In this document: in pieces, positions 45,958-53,918 of the stretch
Layout of the letters: each line of letters opens with the position of its first letter
Numbering within the stretch: the stretch's first letter is position 1
NCBI GenBank assembly: GCA_963972255.1
Contig: CAXATO010000006.1
Location: 138,625-202,624 of the forward strand
DNA from: UBA1479 sp002706405
GTDB taxonomy: Bacteria; Pseudomonadota; Alphaproteobacteria; Rhodospirillales; Casp-alpha2
Length of the DNA stretch: 64,000 bases
Direction: 5' to 3'
Program-made: the position numbers and the translations under genes
Notes under the pieces: model-generated
The model's input: the letters and a program-made list of their open reading frames with translations, nothing else
What the model was told of the DNA's origin: nothing
Database searches by the model: none

Positions 45958-47583
45958 TCAGGCCGCCTTCGGATGTTTGAACTCTGCGAAGAAATCGTTG
46001 CCCTTGTCGTCGACCACGATGAAGGCGGGGAAATCCTTGATCTCGATCTTCCAGATCGCTTCCATGCCGAGCTCGGGATATTCGACGACCTCGACCTTGG
46101 TGATGCAGTCCTGGGCTAGGCGCGCCGCCGGCCCGCCGATGGAGCCCAGATAGAAGCCGCCGTACTTGCGGCAGGCGTCCGTCACCTGCTGCGACCGGTT
46201 GCCCTTGGCCAGCATGATCATGGACCCGCCGGCGGCCTGGAATTGCTCGACATAGGAATCCATGCGGCCCGCCGTCGTCGGTCCGAACGAGCCCGAGGCA
46301 TAACCTTCCGGCGTCTTCGCCGGACCGGCGTAATAGACGCCGTGGTCCTTGAAGTACTGGGGCAGGCCCTCGCCGGCGTCCAGGCGTTCCTTCAGCTTGG
46401 CATGGGCGATGTCGCGCGCCACGATCAGGGAGCCGGACAGCATGACCCGGGTTTTCACCGGATGCTTGCTGAGTTCCTTGAGCACCTCGGCCATGGGCCG
46501 GTTGAGATCAATGGCCACGACCTCGCTTTTCAGGTCTTCATCCGTGACCTCGGGCAGATACTTGGCGGGATTGGCTTCGAGTTCTTCCAGAAACACGCCG
46601 TCCTTGGTGATCTTTCCCTTGGCCTGACGGTCGGCGGAGCAGGACACCCCGATGCCGACGGGGCAGCTGGCGCCGTGGCGCGGCAGGCGGATGACGCGCA
46701 CGTCGTGGCAGAAATATTTGCCGCCGAACTGGGCGCCGATGCCCATGGTGCGGGTCAGTTCGTGGATCTTTTCTTCCCATTCCAGGTCGCGGAACGCCTG
46801 GCCGATTTCACCGCCCTGGGTCGGCAGTTCGTCCAGATATTTGGTCGAGGCCAGCTTGACGGTCTTCAGCGTCAGTTCCGCCGAGGTGCCGCCGATCACC
46901 ACCGCCAAATGGTAGGGCGGGCAGGCGGCAGTGCCGAGGGTGCGAATTTTCTCGTCCATGAACTTCATCAGGCCGGTCGGATTCAACAATGCCTTGGTTT
47001 CCTGGAACAGGAAGGTCTTGTTGGCCGATCCGCCGCCCTTGGCGATGAACTGGAATTTGTAGGCGTCGCCCGGCTCGGCATAGATCTCGATCTGCGCCGG
47101 CAGGTTGTTGCCCGTGTTCTTCTCGGTGAACATGTCCATCGGGGATACCTGGGAATAGCGCAGGTTGGTTTCCGTGAAGGTCCGCATGACGCCTTCGGCG
47201 ATCGCCGCTTCGTCGTCGAAGCCGGTGAACACGTTCTGCCCCTTCTTGCCCATGACGATGGCGGTGCCCGTGTCCTGACACATGGGCAGCACGCCGCCGG
47301 CGGCAATGTTGGCGTTCTTCAAAAGATCGAGGGCCACGAAGCGGTCGTTGTCCGACGCTTCCGGGTCGTCGAGAATCTTGCGCAGCTGGGCCAGGTGGGC
47401 CGGGCGCAGCAGGTGGGAAATGTCGTGGAACGCCTGCTTGGTCAGCTCGGTGATGGCCTCGGGCTCCACGGTCAGCACCGTACGGCCGGCCACTTCCTGG
47501 GTGGTGACGCCGCCGTCCATGATTTTCTTGTAGGGGGTTTGGTCCGGACCCAGGGGAAACATCGTGTGATGTTCAAAGGTCAT
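45958..47583 (-). CDS. fumA: Class I iron-sulfur fumarate hydratase
   Basis: This 541-residue single-chain protein has both domains (alpha-like then beta-like) of [4Fe-4S] class I fumarases. Likely cluster cysteines are in LPMCQDTGTA, GTAACPPYHLAV and GASCPVGIG. Other hallmarks are PAQIEIYAEPGDAYKF, AKGGGSANKTFLF, GAQFGGKYFCHDVRVIRLPR, LSGSLIVARDIAHAK and GSFGPTTAGRMDSYVEQF. The enzyme is oxygen- and iron-sensitive and carries out the same reaction as FumC next door. GAGGACT lies before the ATG. The nearest upstream gene on this strand is sspB, 72 bases away. Confidence 0.96.
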   Translation of the reverse strand: MTFEHHTMFPLGPDQTPYKKIMDGGVTTQEVAGRTVLTVEPEAITELTKQAFHDISHLLRPAHLAQLRKILDDPEASDNDRFVALDLLKNANIAAGGVLPMCQDTGTAIVMGKKGQNVFTGFDDEAAIAEGVMRTFTETNLRYSQVSPMDMFTEKNTGNNLPAQIEIYAEPGDAYKFQFIAKGGGSANKTFLFQETKALLNPTGLMKFMDEKIRTLGTAACPPYHLAVVIGGTSAELTLKTVKLASTKYLDELPTQGGEIGQAFRDLEWEEKIHELTRTMGIGAQFGGKYFCHDVRVIRLPRHGASCPVGIGVSCSADRQAKGKITKDGVFLEELEANPAKYLPEVTDEDLKSEVVAIDLNRPMAEVLKELSKHPVKTRVMLSGSLIVARDIAHAKLKERLDAGEGLPQYFKDHGVYYAGPAKTPEGYASGSFGPTTAGRMDSYVEQFQAAGGSMIMLAKGNRSQQVTDACRKYGGFYLGSIGGPAARLAQDCITKVEVVEYPELGMEAIWKIEIKDFPAFIVVDDKGNDFFAEFKHPKAA

Positions 47584-47655
47584 CGTCGCAGTCCTCGAAG
47601 CTAGAATAGGTTTGGTCTTAAGAAGTCTTTTCGACCCCAGGCGCTTGGCGGCGGG

Positions 47656-48165
47656 CTATTTCTTGCGAAACGTGTCGAGCGCGATCACTTCGCCCATCTT
47701 GCCGTCGCCGTCATCCGTGGTGCGGTCCGAATTGGAAGCGTCCAGGGAGATTTCCTGTTCCGCGTAGACGCCGTCGTCTTCCAGTTCGCCGTCGTCCTCG
47801 TGCTCCGTCGTGATCATCTTCAGCTGCAGGCCGAAGTTGACGGAGGGATCGGAGAAGGCGGTGATGGCGCGGAAGGGAATCCGCAGGCGTTCGCCCTTGC
47901 CCTTGAAGAACAACGTCACCTCGAACGCATCCTGATCGACATGCAGATTGTCGAACTGATGCTGGATCACGATGGTCATCTCTTCCGGGTGCTGAGCGTT
48001 CAGATAGGGCGGCACGACGACGCCGGGGTCTTCCATGCGGAAGGTGATGTAAAAGTGGTGCTCGCCGGGCAGGCCTTCACGCGCGGCGTGGGCCAGGGCA
48101 TTACGGATCACGGTGCGCAGCGCATCCTCGATCCAGACGTCATATCTCAGTGGGCTATCTTCCAT
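47656..48165 (-). CDS. sspB: SspB-type ClpXP adaptor (alpha class)
   Basis: The product is 169 residues. The N-terminal substrate-binding domain (about 1-120) contains YDVWIEDALRTVIRNAL, GEHHFYITFRMEDPGVVVP and EEMTIVIQHQFDNLHVDQDA, the alphaproteobacterial SspB pattern. An acidic linker follows. The C-terminal KMGEVIALDTFRKK matches the ClpX-binding (XB) tail. The dimer delivers ssrA-tagged peptides to ClpXP. The tmRNA gene encoding that tag lies only about 1 kb away at 49131-49453. Confidence 0.93.
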   Translation of the reverse strand: MEDSPLRYDVWIEDALRTVIRNALAHAAREGLPGEHHFYITFRMEDPGVVVPPYLNAQHPEEMTIVIQHQFDNLHVDQDAFEVTLFFKGKGERLRIPFRAITAFSDPSVNFGLQLKMITTEHEDDGELEDDGVYAEQEISLDASNSDRTTDDGDGKMGEVIALDTFRKK

Positions 48166-48365
48166 GCCCCGTTTTTAGCAGGGAACGCGGGCCAGAGTCT
48201 TGAGTAAATGAACGGCCAATTTGCGACAGAGCTGAAATTTTGAGCAGGCCCACGGGCCGTGTCTGGGCAAAGGTCCGTGGCATAAAAATTGCGGTGTCCC
48301 CATGAAACGTGACTTAAACCGCCGGCAATTGTCGGGAACCGTGCCCGCGCGGGAGGATGCGATCA

Positions 48366-48935
48366 ATGGCCCAAGCTGAAATAATGATGGAAAATCAGGG
48401 AGGTGTGTCCTTCCCGATGCCCGAGAACGAGGATTTTCGCCTGGAAGTCCTGCGTTCGCACGAAATTCTCAATACGCAACCGGAGGCGCAATTTGACAGA
48501 ATTGCGCGCCTGGCGGCCGTCCATTTCGGAGTTCCCATGTCGGTCATCGCGATGATCGATGCGGATCGCATGTGGTGTAAGGCGGTCAGTGGCGTCGATC
48601 TTAAGGAAGCCCCGCGCAAGGACACATTCTGTGCGCATACGATCAACGAGACCGATGTCATGATCGTGCCGGACGCGGCGAAGGATTCCCGATTCAAAGA
48701 CAATCCCTTCGTTGCCGGGCAATTCGGTCTGCGATTCTACGTTGGGGCACCGCTGATCACCTGTGAAGGCACCGTGTTGGGGGCCTTGTGCCTGCTCGAC
48801 ACCTATCCTCGGCCGTTCTTCTCGCCGGAGGACCGACGATACTTGACCGATCTCGCAGAGGTGACCGTCGATCTCATGGAAATGCGTCGAGCGCTTCTGA
48901 CCGATGTCCGGGACGACATGTATATTCTGGACTAA
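48366..48935 (+). CDS. GAF-domain sensor protein
   Basis: The product is 189 residues from the ATG at 48366, placed 10 bases after GGGAGG. A single GAF domain covers about 25-180: LNTQPEAQFDRIARLAAVHF, SVIAMIDADRMWCKAVSG, DTFCAHTINETDVMIVPDA, GLRFYVGAPLITCEGTVLGA and LCLLDT. This subgroup usually forms the input of GGDEF or kinase proteins, but here it stands alone. It may bind a small molecule or interact with a kinase in trans. It is divergent from sspB across a 200-base gap in which I see nothing else recognisable. Confidence 0.88.
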   Translation: MAQAEIMMENQGGVSFPMPENEDFRLEVLRSHEILNTQPEAQFDRIARLAAVHFGVPMSVIAMIDADRMWCKAVSGVDLKEAPRKDTFCAHTINETDVMIVPDAAKDSRFKDNPFVAGQFGLRFYVGAPLITCEGTVLGALCLLDTYPRPFFSPEDRRYLTDLAEVTVDLMEMRRALLTDVRDDMYILD

Positions 48936-48977
48936 AGGAAGCGGCGAGCCAGAATTGGGGGCACCGCTTTTCTCTTC

Positions 48978-49001
48978 CGTTGAACCACCACAGGTTCAAC
49001 G
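48978..49001. repeat. Perfect 9-base-pair stem-loop downstream of the GAF gene
   Basis: CGTTGAACC and GGTTCAACG are separated by six bases. It lies 43 bases after the GAF stop and beyond the distal copy of the tmRNA tail repeat. No T-run follows in either direction, so an intrinsic terminator is doubtful. It may be a Rho-dependent stop or a recombination or structural site. Confidence 0.55.
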
Positions 49002-49022
49002 GGGTTCCGGATACCGTTCGCA

Positions 49023-49159
49023 ATGCTGGAAAGGAAGTGGGCGGCTTCTGTTGCCAGGTGCTGCTCGACCCCCCCAATGAATCCGAATTAGACTCAACGG
49101 GAGTCGGGGCCCGAGACGGGATGCTGGAAAGGAAGTGGGCGGCTTCTGTTGCCAGGTGC
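49023..49159 (-). repeat. Direct repeat of the tmRNA 3' tail (two 39-base copies)
   Basis: Two identical 39-base copies lie at 49023-49061 and 49121-49159, offset by 98 bases. The right copy is the 3' end of the tmRNA coding piece, including the stem GGGCGGC / GCCGCCC on the minus strand. The left copy lies downstream of the gene, and just past the identical core its matching stem strand has decayed to GAGCAGC. The 59 bases between them contain no gene. This is the arrangement left by site-specific integration at a tmRNA end followed by loss of the insert, but a simple duplication is also possible. Confidence 0.85.
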
Positions 49160-49453
49160 CGCCCGAACCCCGTTGTCGTTATGGCGTGTTAGGCCGCGAC
49201 AGCAAGTGCTTCTGTGTTATCATTGGCACTTATCAAAATGGCCCGATATCGGCGGTACCATGCCGAGCACAAACCAAGCCTTTATTACACGCGTCGATCC
49301 TATTTCGCCCCCATCACAAACCGCGTGGCGCGCGCCGACATTCCGTTAGAAATCTCAAACGCAGCTTGTGGTGGAGGCGCCGGGTACCGCCCCCGGGTCC
49401 GCTGTGCTTATTCCGCTTGGCGTTTAGCACCGTAGCCGGCAAGCCGGCACAGC
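49131..49453 (-). ncRNA. ssrA: Two-piece (circularly permuted) tmRNA
   Basis: Reading leftward, the acceptor piece (about 49453-49369) has a helix GCTGTGC / GCACAGC, a T-arm CCGGG-GGCGGTA-CCCGG (49396-49380), an acceptor strand CGCCTCC (49379-49373) and encoded ACCA (49372-49369). A 56-base intervening segment follows. The coding piece starts at 49312 with GGGGGCG, which pairs with the acceptor strand to a 7-bp stem with one G-U pair, then GAAATAGGATCGACG. The tag frame GCC...TAA at 49227-49189 encodes ANDNTEALAVAA followed by a stop, a typical alphaproteobacterial degradation tag. The coding piece ends near 49131 after a GGGCGGC / GCCGCCC hairpin. tmRNA rescues stalled ribosomes and tags their products for ClpXP. 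The exact 5' end of the acceptor piece and the 3' end of the coding piece are estimates. Confidence 0.93.
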
Positions 49454-49466
49454 TAATATGGGGTAA

Positions 49467-50516
49467 TCAGGCGGGTTCCGCAAGGAGGCGTACCTCGGCG
49501 AGGGTTTTCGCCGGCACGGGGATGCCCTTGGCCCGCCGTTCCGCCAGATTGCGCATTTCGATTTCGCCCGGCATCAGAACCTCGCCGCCTTCGTTGAACG
49601 GCGCCGTGGTCTTGATGCGATCGCGGAAATCGGCCATGCGGCGGTCGTATTCGCTGACATCGAGAAGCCGCGCGGGATCCAGGGCAATGAAGAAATGAGA
49701 CGTGCCCTGGGGGCCGTCCTCGTCCCACATCTGGCGGGTCTGATCCAGGTATTCGCCGCCCGACAGCAGGCCCGACAGGATGTCGACCATCAGGGCCATG
49801 CCGTAGCCTTTGTGCCCGCCGATGAACTGGATGAAGCCATCCAGCCCGGCGGCCGGATCCGTGGTCGGATTGCCGTCCTTGTCGAGTGCCCAGCCGAGCG
49901 GCATGGGCTCGCCCGCGTCGCGCAGTTTGCGCATCTTGCCGCGGGCGGCGACGCTCTGCGCCATATCGAGGATGAAGGGCATGGGGCCGGACACCGGGTC
50001 GGCGAGCGATCCCGGGGCGGCGCAGCCGAAGGGATTGTTGCCGACCTTCAGATCGCGCCCGCCGAAAGGCGCCATGGCCGGGGAGGCGCCCGTGCCGGTC
50101 ATCAGGATCATGCCCGCCTGAGCGGCGAGATAACCGTAGCTGGCGGTACCGCCGAAATGGCCCGAGCGGCGCACGGCGACGAAGCTGATGCCCACCGTCT
50201 TGGCCTTTTCCAGGGCGACGTCGAAGGCGCGCTGGGCGGCCACATGGCCCTGACCGTTGCCGCCGTCGACCAAGGCGAGGGCAGGGGCGCGGTCGTCCAC
50301 GATGATCGGCGCCTTGGGATCGACAACCCCGGCCTGGATGCGTTTGACATACTGTTCGATGCGGTGGACGCCATGGGTCGATACGCCCATCAGGTCCATC
50401 AGGATCAGATGGCGGGCGGTGACGGCGGCGTCGGCGGCGGACAGGCCCGCATTTTCGAAGGCGCGGGCGGCAAGGGCCGAAAGCTCGGTTTCGGCGACGG
50501 TTTCGATGCTGGACAT
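49467..50516 (-). CDS. Ldh-family (malate/L-lactate/ureidoglycolate-type) oxidoreductase
   Basis: The product is 349 residues of the NAD(P)-dependent Ldh_2 family, unrelated to classical lactate dehydrogenases. Signature parts are MDLMGVSTHGVHRIEQYVKR, LALVDGGNGQGHVAAQRAFD, VRRSGHFGGTASYGYLAAQA with the catalytic His, VGNNPFGCAAPG and FIGGHKGYGMALMVDILSGL. Members reduce or oxidise 2-hydroxy/2-keto acids such as malate, sulfolactate or ureidoglycolate; the substrate here is unknown. AAGGAAGG-like sequence lies upstream of the ATG. The gene ends 13 bases before the tmRNA acceptor piece on the same strand. Confidence 0.92.
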   Translation of the reverse strand: MSSIETVAETELSALAARAFENAGLSAADAAVTARHLILMDLMGVSTHGVHRIEQYVKRIQAGVVDPKAPIIVDDRAPALALVDGGNGQGHVAAQRAFDVALEKAKTVGISFVAVRRSGHFGGTASYGYLAAQAGMILMTGTGASPAMAPFGGRDLKVGNNPFGCAAPGSLADPVSGPMPFILDMAQSVAARGKMRKLRDAGEPMPLGWALDKDGNPTTDPAAGLDGFIQFIGGHKGYGMALMVDILSGLLSGGEYLDQTRQMWDEDGPQGTSHFFIALDPARLLDVSEYDRRMADFRDRIKTTAPFNEGGEVLMPGEIEMRNLAERRAKGIPVPAKTLAEVRLLAEPA

Positions 50517-50659
50517 GGAAGGCTCCCAAGGAAGGATCAGGTGGTCGATTCGTGATTTTCGCGATCCTGAGGGCCGGTGAGCGGATCGTCAATCGCCTTG
50601 AAATGCCGGGCTACAGGAACTCCTGTATTTCGCCGGTTCGGATGGATACCATTTGGCCC

Positions 50660-51454
50660 ATGCAGCAATATCTCGATCTCCTCCGCCGGGTGCGGACCGA
50701 CGGCATCCTACGCGGCGACCGCACGGGCACGGGCACGCAAAGCGTGTTCGGCCATCAGATGCGTTTCGACTTGTCGGTGGGATTTCCCTGCCTGACGACC
50801 AAGAAGCTGCATCTGAAGTCCATCATCCACGAGCTTCTGTGGTTCCTGACCGGTGACACCAATATCAAGTACCTGAAGGACCACGGTGTTTCGATTTGGG
50901 ACGAATGGGCGGATGAAAACGGCGACCTGGGCCCGGTCTATGGCCATCAGTGGCGGTCCTGGCCGGCGCCGGACGGCGGCACCATCGACCAGATCGCCAA
51001 TGTGTTGAAATCGATCCGCGAAAATCCCAATTCGCGCCGCCATATCGTGTCGGCGTGGAACGTGGCCGAGGTCGATCACATGGCCCTGCCGCCGTGTCAT
51101 TGCCTGTTCCAGTTCTATGTCGCCGACGGCAAGCTGTCGTGTCAGCTCTATCAGCGGTCTTGCGACATCTTTCTGGGTGTGCCGTTCAACATCGCGTCCT
51201 ACGCACTGCTGACCATGATGGTGGCCCAGGTTTCCGGCCTGAAGCCCGGCGATTTCGTCCATACCCTGGGGGATGCCCATCTTTACACCAACCACCTGGA
51301 TCAGGCGGACGAGCAACTGACCCGCGATCCCCGCCCTCTGCCGACCATGTGGATCAATCCGGACGTCACGGACCTGTTCGCGTTCACGTTCGAGGATTTC
51401 GAGCTAAGGGGCTACGACCCGCACCCGCATATCAAGGCGCCGATCGCCGTCTGA
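50660..51454 (+). CDS. thyA: Thymidylate synthase
   Basis: The product is 264 residues, identical in length to the E. coli enzyme, from the ATG at 50660 (MQQYLDLLRRV). The catalytic nucleophile is Cys146 in LPPCHCLFQFYV. DRTGTGT (20-26), the substrate-binding QRSCDIFLGVPFNI and the conserved C-terminal IKAPIAV are present. It methylates dUMP with methylene-tetrahydrofolate, giving dihydrofolate, which the DHFR encoded 115 bases downstream recycles. An upstream in-frame extension to 50552 has no support. Confidence 0.98.
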   Translation: MQQYLDLLRRVRTDGILRGDRTGTGTQSVFGHQMRFDLSVGFPCLTTKKLHLKSIIHELLWFLTGDTNIKYLKDHGVSIWDEWADENGDLGPVYGHQWRSWPAPDGGTIDQIANVLKSIRENPNSRRHIVSAWNVAEVDHMALPPCHCLFQFYVADGKLSCQLYQRSCDIFLGVPFNIASYALLTMMVAQVSGLKPGDFVHTLGDAHLYTNHLDQADEQLTRDPRPLPTMWINPDVTDLFAFTFEDFELRGYDPHPHIKAPIAV

Positions 51455-51503
51455 TCAATCTTTCGGCGGCACCCGTCCGGGAAGCGCCGCCCTAGGGGGG
51501 TAG

Positions 51504-51544
51504 GCCCGCCGCCGCTTTCCCGGTAAACAGGGCGGGCTGTTTTG
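51504..51544 (+). terminator. Possible terminator between thyA and folA
   Basis: A 7-base-pair stem GCCCGCC (51504-51510) / GGCGGGC (51531-51537) closes a 20-base loop and is followed by TGTTTTG. The short T-run and long loop make it a weak candidate. If active it would reduce read-through into folA. Confidence 0.35.
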
Positions 51545-51569
51545 CCGTGCCTCAGGAGCCGATCCGCCG

Positions 51570-52094
51570 ATGCCAGATACACCGCCGTCTTCCCGTATTA
51601 CGCTTGTCGTCGCCGTGGCGGATAACCGCTGTATCGGGCGGGACGGGGATCTGCCCTGGCATATTTCCACGGACCTGAAACGGTTCAAGGCGGTGACCAT
51701 GGGCCATCCCATGGTCATGGGGCGCAAGACCTTCCGGTCCATCGGCCGGGTCCTGCCGGGGCGGCCCAACATCGTCGTGACCCGGGACCGGGACTTCCGC
51801 GCCGAAGGTGTCGACGTCGCGTATTCCCTGGCGGCGGCGCTCGACATCGCCCGCGCCTACGGCACCGGTGCGGTGATGGTGATCGGGGGAGCCGAGATTT
51901 TCGAACAAGCCCTGCCGCTGGCCGACCGGCTGGATATCTGCCATGTCCATGCGGACGTGCCCGGGGACACTTTTTTTCCGGAAATTGACCCAGCGCATTG
52001 GCGGGAAAGCTCACGCGACTATCATGATCCGGAGAACCCGGGCGGCCCCGCCTTCAGTTTCGTCGTCTACGACCGGGTCGCGGGAGGTTCGTAA
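51570..52094 (+). CDS. folA: Dihydrofolate reductase
   Basis: The product is 174 residues. The N-terminal strand ITLVVAVADNRCIGRDGDLP leads to WHISTDLKRFK with the substrate-binding Asp35. MGRKTFRSIGRVLPGRPNIV holds the NADPH-binding GR-T motif; VMVIGGAEIFEQALPLADRL and DTFFPEID complete the fold. It reduces dihydrofolate to tetrahydrofolate in the cytosol. The thyA-folA pair is a common bacterial arrangement and completes the thymidylate cycle. Confidence 0.97.
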   Translation: MPDTPPSSRITLVVAVADNRCIGRDGDLPWHISTDLKRFKAVTMGHPMVMGRKTFRSIGRVLPGRPNIVVTRDRDFRAEGVDVAYSLAAALDIARAYGTGAVMVIGGAEIFEQALPLADRLDICHVHADVPGDTFFPEIDPAHWRESSRDYHDPENPGGPAFSFVVYDRVAGGS

Positions 52095-52117
52095 CCCGGA
52101 TCACGGAGGACAGTCCC

Positions 52118-52528
52118 ATGCCCAAGATTTCCATGAAGCAGGACCTCAACGTCGCGGCGGACCAGGTATGGAACCTGATCGGTCACTTCAACGCGCTTCC
52201 CGACTGGCACCCGGGCGTCCAGTCCAGCGAGCTGAAGAACGCCGGGCAGATGCGCAAGCTGTCGCTGGCCGGCGGCGGCACGATCATCGAGAAGCTGGAA
52301 AAGGTCGACAACAAGACGCGGACCTATTCCTACACCATCGAAGACAGCCCGCTTCCGGTGAAGAACTACCGGGCAGAACTGACCGTCCATGACGACGACG
52401 GCGGCTGCTCCGTCGAATGGTCGTCAGAGTTCGAAGCTGCGGGCGTGCCGGAAAACGACGCCATGAAGGCGATCCAGGACGTCTATCAGGCCGGATTCGA
52501 CAACCTGAAGAAGATGTTCGGGCAATAA
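52118..52528 (+). CDS. SRPBCC-family protein
   Basis: The product is 136 residues. The START/PYR-like fold with a deep ligand cavity is indicated by the opening ISMKQDLNVAADQVWNLIGH, FNALPDWHPGVQSSEL, YSYTIEDSPLPVKNYRAELT and the C-terminal helix AMKAIQDVYQAGFDNLKKMF. Proteins of this polyketide-cyclase/MxaD-like group bind hydrophobic ligands; no reaction can be assigned. The ATG is 23 bases after folA with GGAGGA before it, so co-transcription with folA is plausible. It converges on the Mrp gene, 10 bases away. Confidence 0.88.
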   Translation: MPKISMKQDLNVAADQVWNLIGHFNALPDWHPGVQSSELKNAGQMRKLSLAGGGTIIEKLEKVDNKTRTYSYTIEDSPLPVKNYRAELTVHDDDGGCSVEWSSEFEAAGVPENDAMKAIQDVYQAGFDNLKKMFGQ

Positions 52529-52538
52529 GGCCAGGGGC

Positions 52539-53690
52539 TTATTGGAAAACGATCTTCGGGCCGCTCTTGGCGTCCGCCCCCGTCGCCTTTTCGATGCGTG
52601 ACCAGACATCGCGGGCAATCTCGCGGTATTTCAGCGCGTGCTCGCTTTCGGGCATGGACACCACGATGGGTTTGCCGCCGTCGGCGGTGGTGCGGATGTC
52701 GATGTGCAGCGGGACTTCGCCCAGGAAATCGACGCCCAGGCGGTCGGCTTCCTTGTGGGCGCCGCCGTGGCTGAAGATTTCCGTCCGTTCGCCGCAGTGC
52801 GGGCAGGAAAAATAGCTCATGTTCTCGATGATGCCGAACACGGGCACGTCGACCTTGCGGAACATGTTGAGCCCCTTGCGGGCATCCAGAAGCGCGATGT
52901 CCTGCGGGGTGGAGACGATCACCGCCCCCGTCAGCGGCACCCGCTGGGCCATGGTCAGCTGCGCGTCGCCGGTGCCCGGCGGCATGTCGACCACCAGGAC
53001 GTCCAGGTCACCCCAGTTGACGTCGCGCATCATCTGTTCCAGCGCCGATTGCACCATGGGACCGCGCCAGATCATCGGCGTTTCCTCGTCCACCAGGAAG
53101 CCCATGGACATGACCTTGATGCCGTAGTTTTCCATGGGGTCCAGGGTTTTGCCGTCGGCCGAGGCCGGCTGCCCGGTGATGCCCATCATGCGCGGCATGC
53201 TGGGGCCGTAGATATCAGCGTCCAGAAGCCCGACGGAATGCCCCTCAGCGGCCAGGCCGAGCGCCAGGTTGGCGGCGGTTGTGGATTTGCCGACCCCGCC
53301 CTTACCCGAAGCCACGGCGATGATCGACTTGACGCCGGGCAGCATGTCGGCCCCGGCCTGTGGAGCCTGGGCCTGGCCGTGACCGGCGGGGCGCTGCTGG
53401 CCTGATTGCGGCGGCGGCGGGGCGGCGTTGGCGGCGCCCTTTTTCTCGGCGGTCAGCACGGCGGTCACCGTCAGCACGCCGTCCATGGCATGCACGGTTT
53501 TTTCCGCCTGTTTGCGGACTTCTTCCATATCGCCGGCGCGGGCAGGGTCGATCTCAATGGCGAACGCCACGTGACCGTCCTTCTCCTGCAGGCCCTGGAT
53601 CATCTTGGCCTCCACCAGGTTTCGGCCCGTCGCCGGGTCGGTCACGGTGGCCAAGGCCTCCAGGATCGTTTGCGGGTTTAACTGCGCCAT
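52539..53690 (-). CDS. apbC: Mrp/ApbC/NBP35-type Fe-S cluster carrier ATPase
   Basis: The product is 383 residues from the ATG at 53690, with GGAG 9 bases upstream. An N-terminal MIP18 (DUF59) domain (about 1-80) is followed by a Gly/Pro/Gln linker and a ParA-type P-loop ATPase domain: GKGGVGKST at 129-137 (deviant Walker A), VVDMPPGTGDAQLT and the Fe-S-binding CxxC in YFSCPHCGERTEIF. Such proteins carry [4Fe-4S] clusters to apoproteins in the cytosol. The same frame stays open far upstream, to 55025, but that part is antisense to hflK and is rejected. Confidence 0.96.
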   Translation of the reverse strand: MAQLNPQTILEALATVTDPATGRNLVEAKMIQGLQEKDGHVAFAIEIDPARAGDMEEVRKQAEKTVHAMDGVLTVTAVLTAEKKGAANAAPPPPQSGQQRPAGHGQAQAPQAGADMLPGVKSIIAVASGKGGVGKSTTAANLALGLAAEGHSVGLLDADIYGPSMPRMMGITGQPASADGKTLDPMENYGIKVMSMGFLVDEETPMIWRGPMVQSALEQMMRDVNWGDLDVLVVDMPPGTGDAQLTMAQRVPLTGAVIVSTPQDIALLDARKGLNMFRKVDVPVFGIIENMSYFSCPHCGERTEIFSHGGAHKEADRLGVDFLGEVPLHIDIRTTADGGKPIVVSMPESEHALKYREIARDVWSRIEKATGADAKSGPKIVFQ

Positions 53691-53918
53691 CCTTGAAATC
53701 TCCGGGTTATAAGACGATATTCGCCCTGCGTCCGGGTTAATGCCCCATCGGCGGGTGTTGATGCAAGTCCGTGCTTCATCAGGCGGACGAGTTGCCCGCA
53801 GGCGCGGGACGATAAGCAAATGGCGCTTGGGCCGCGGAATGCAAGGTCTGAGCAGCAGGAAACATCGGCGTCCGGACGGACGTCGATAACATAAAGAACA
53901 GAGAGGTAATTCCGGAAC

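Noticed and set aside
49023..49159. Possible CRISPR repeat pair
   Set aside because: There are only two copies, one is part of the tmRNA, and no cas genes or further spacers are present.
49135..49698. Plus-strand open frames of up to 187 codons around 49.1-49.7 kb
   Set aside because: They are antisense to the tmRNA and the Ldh-family gene; translations show no family features.
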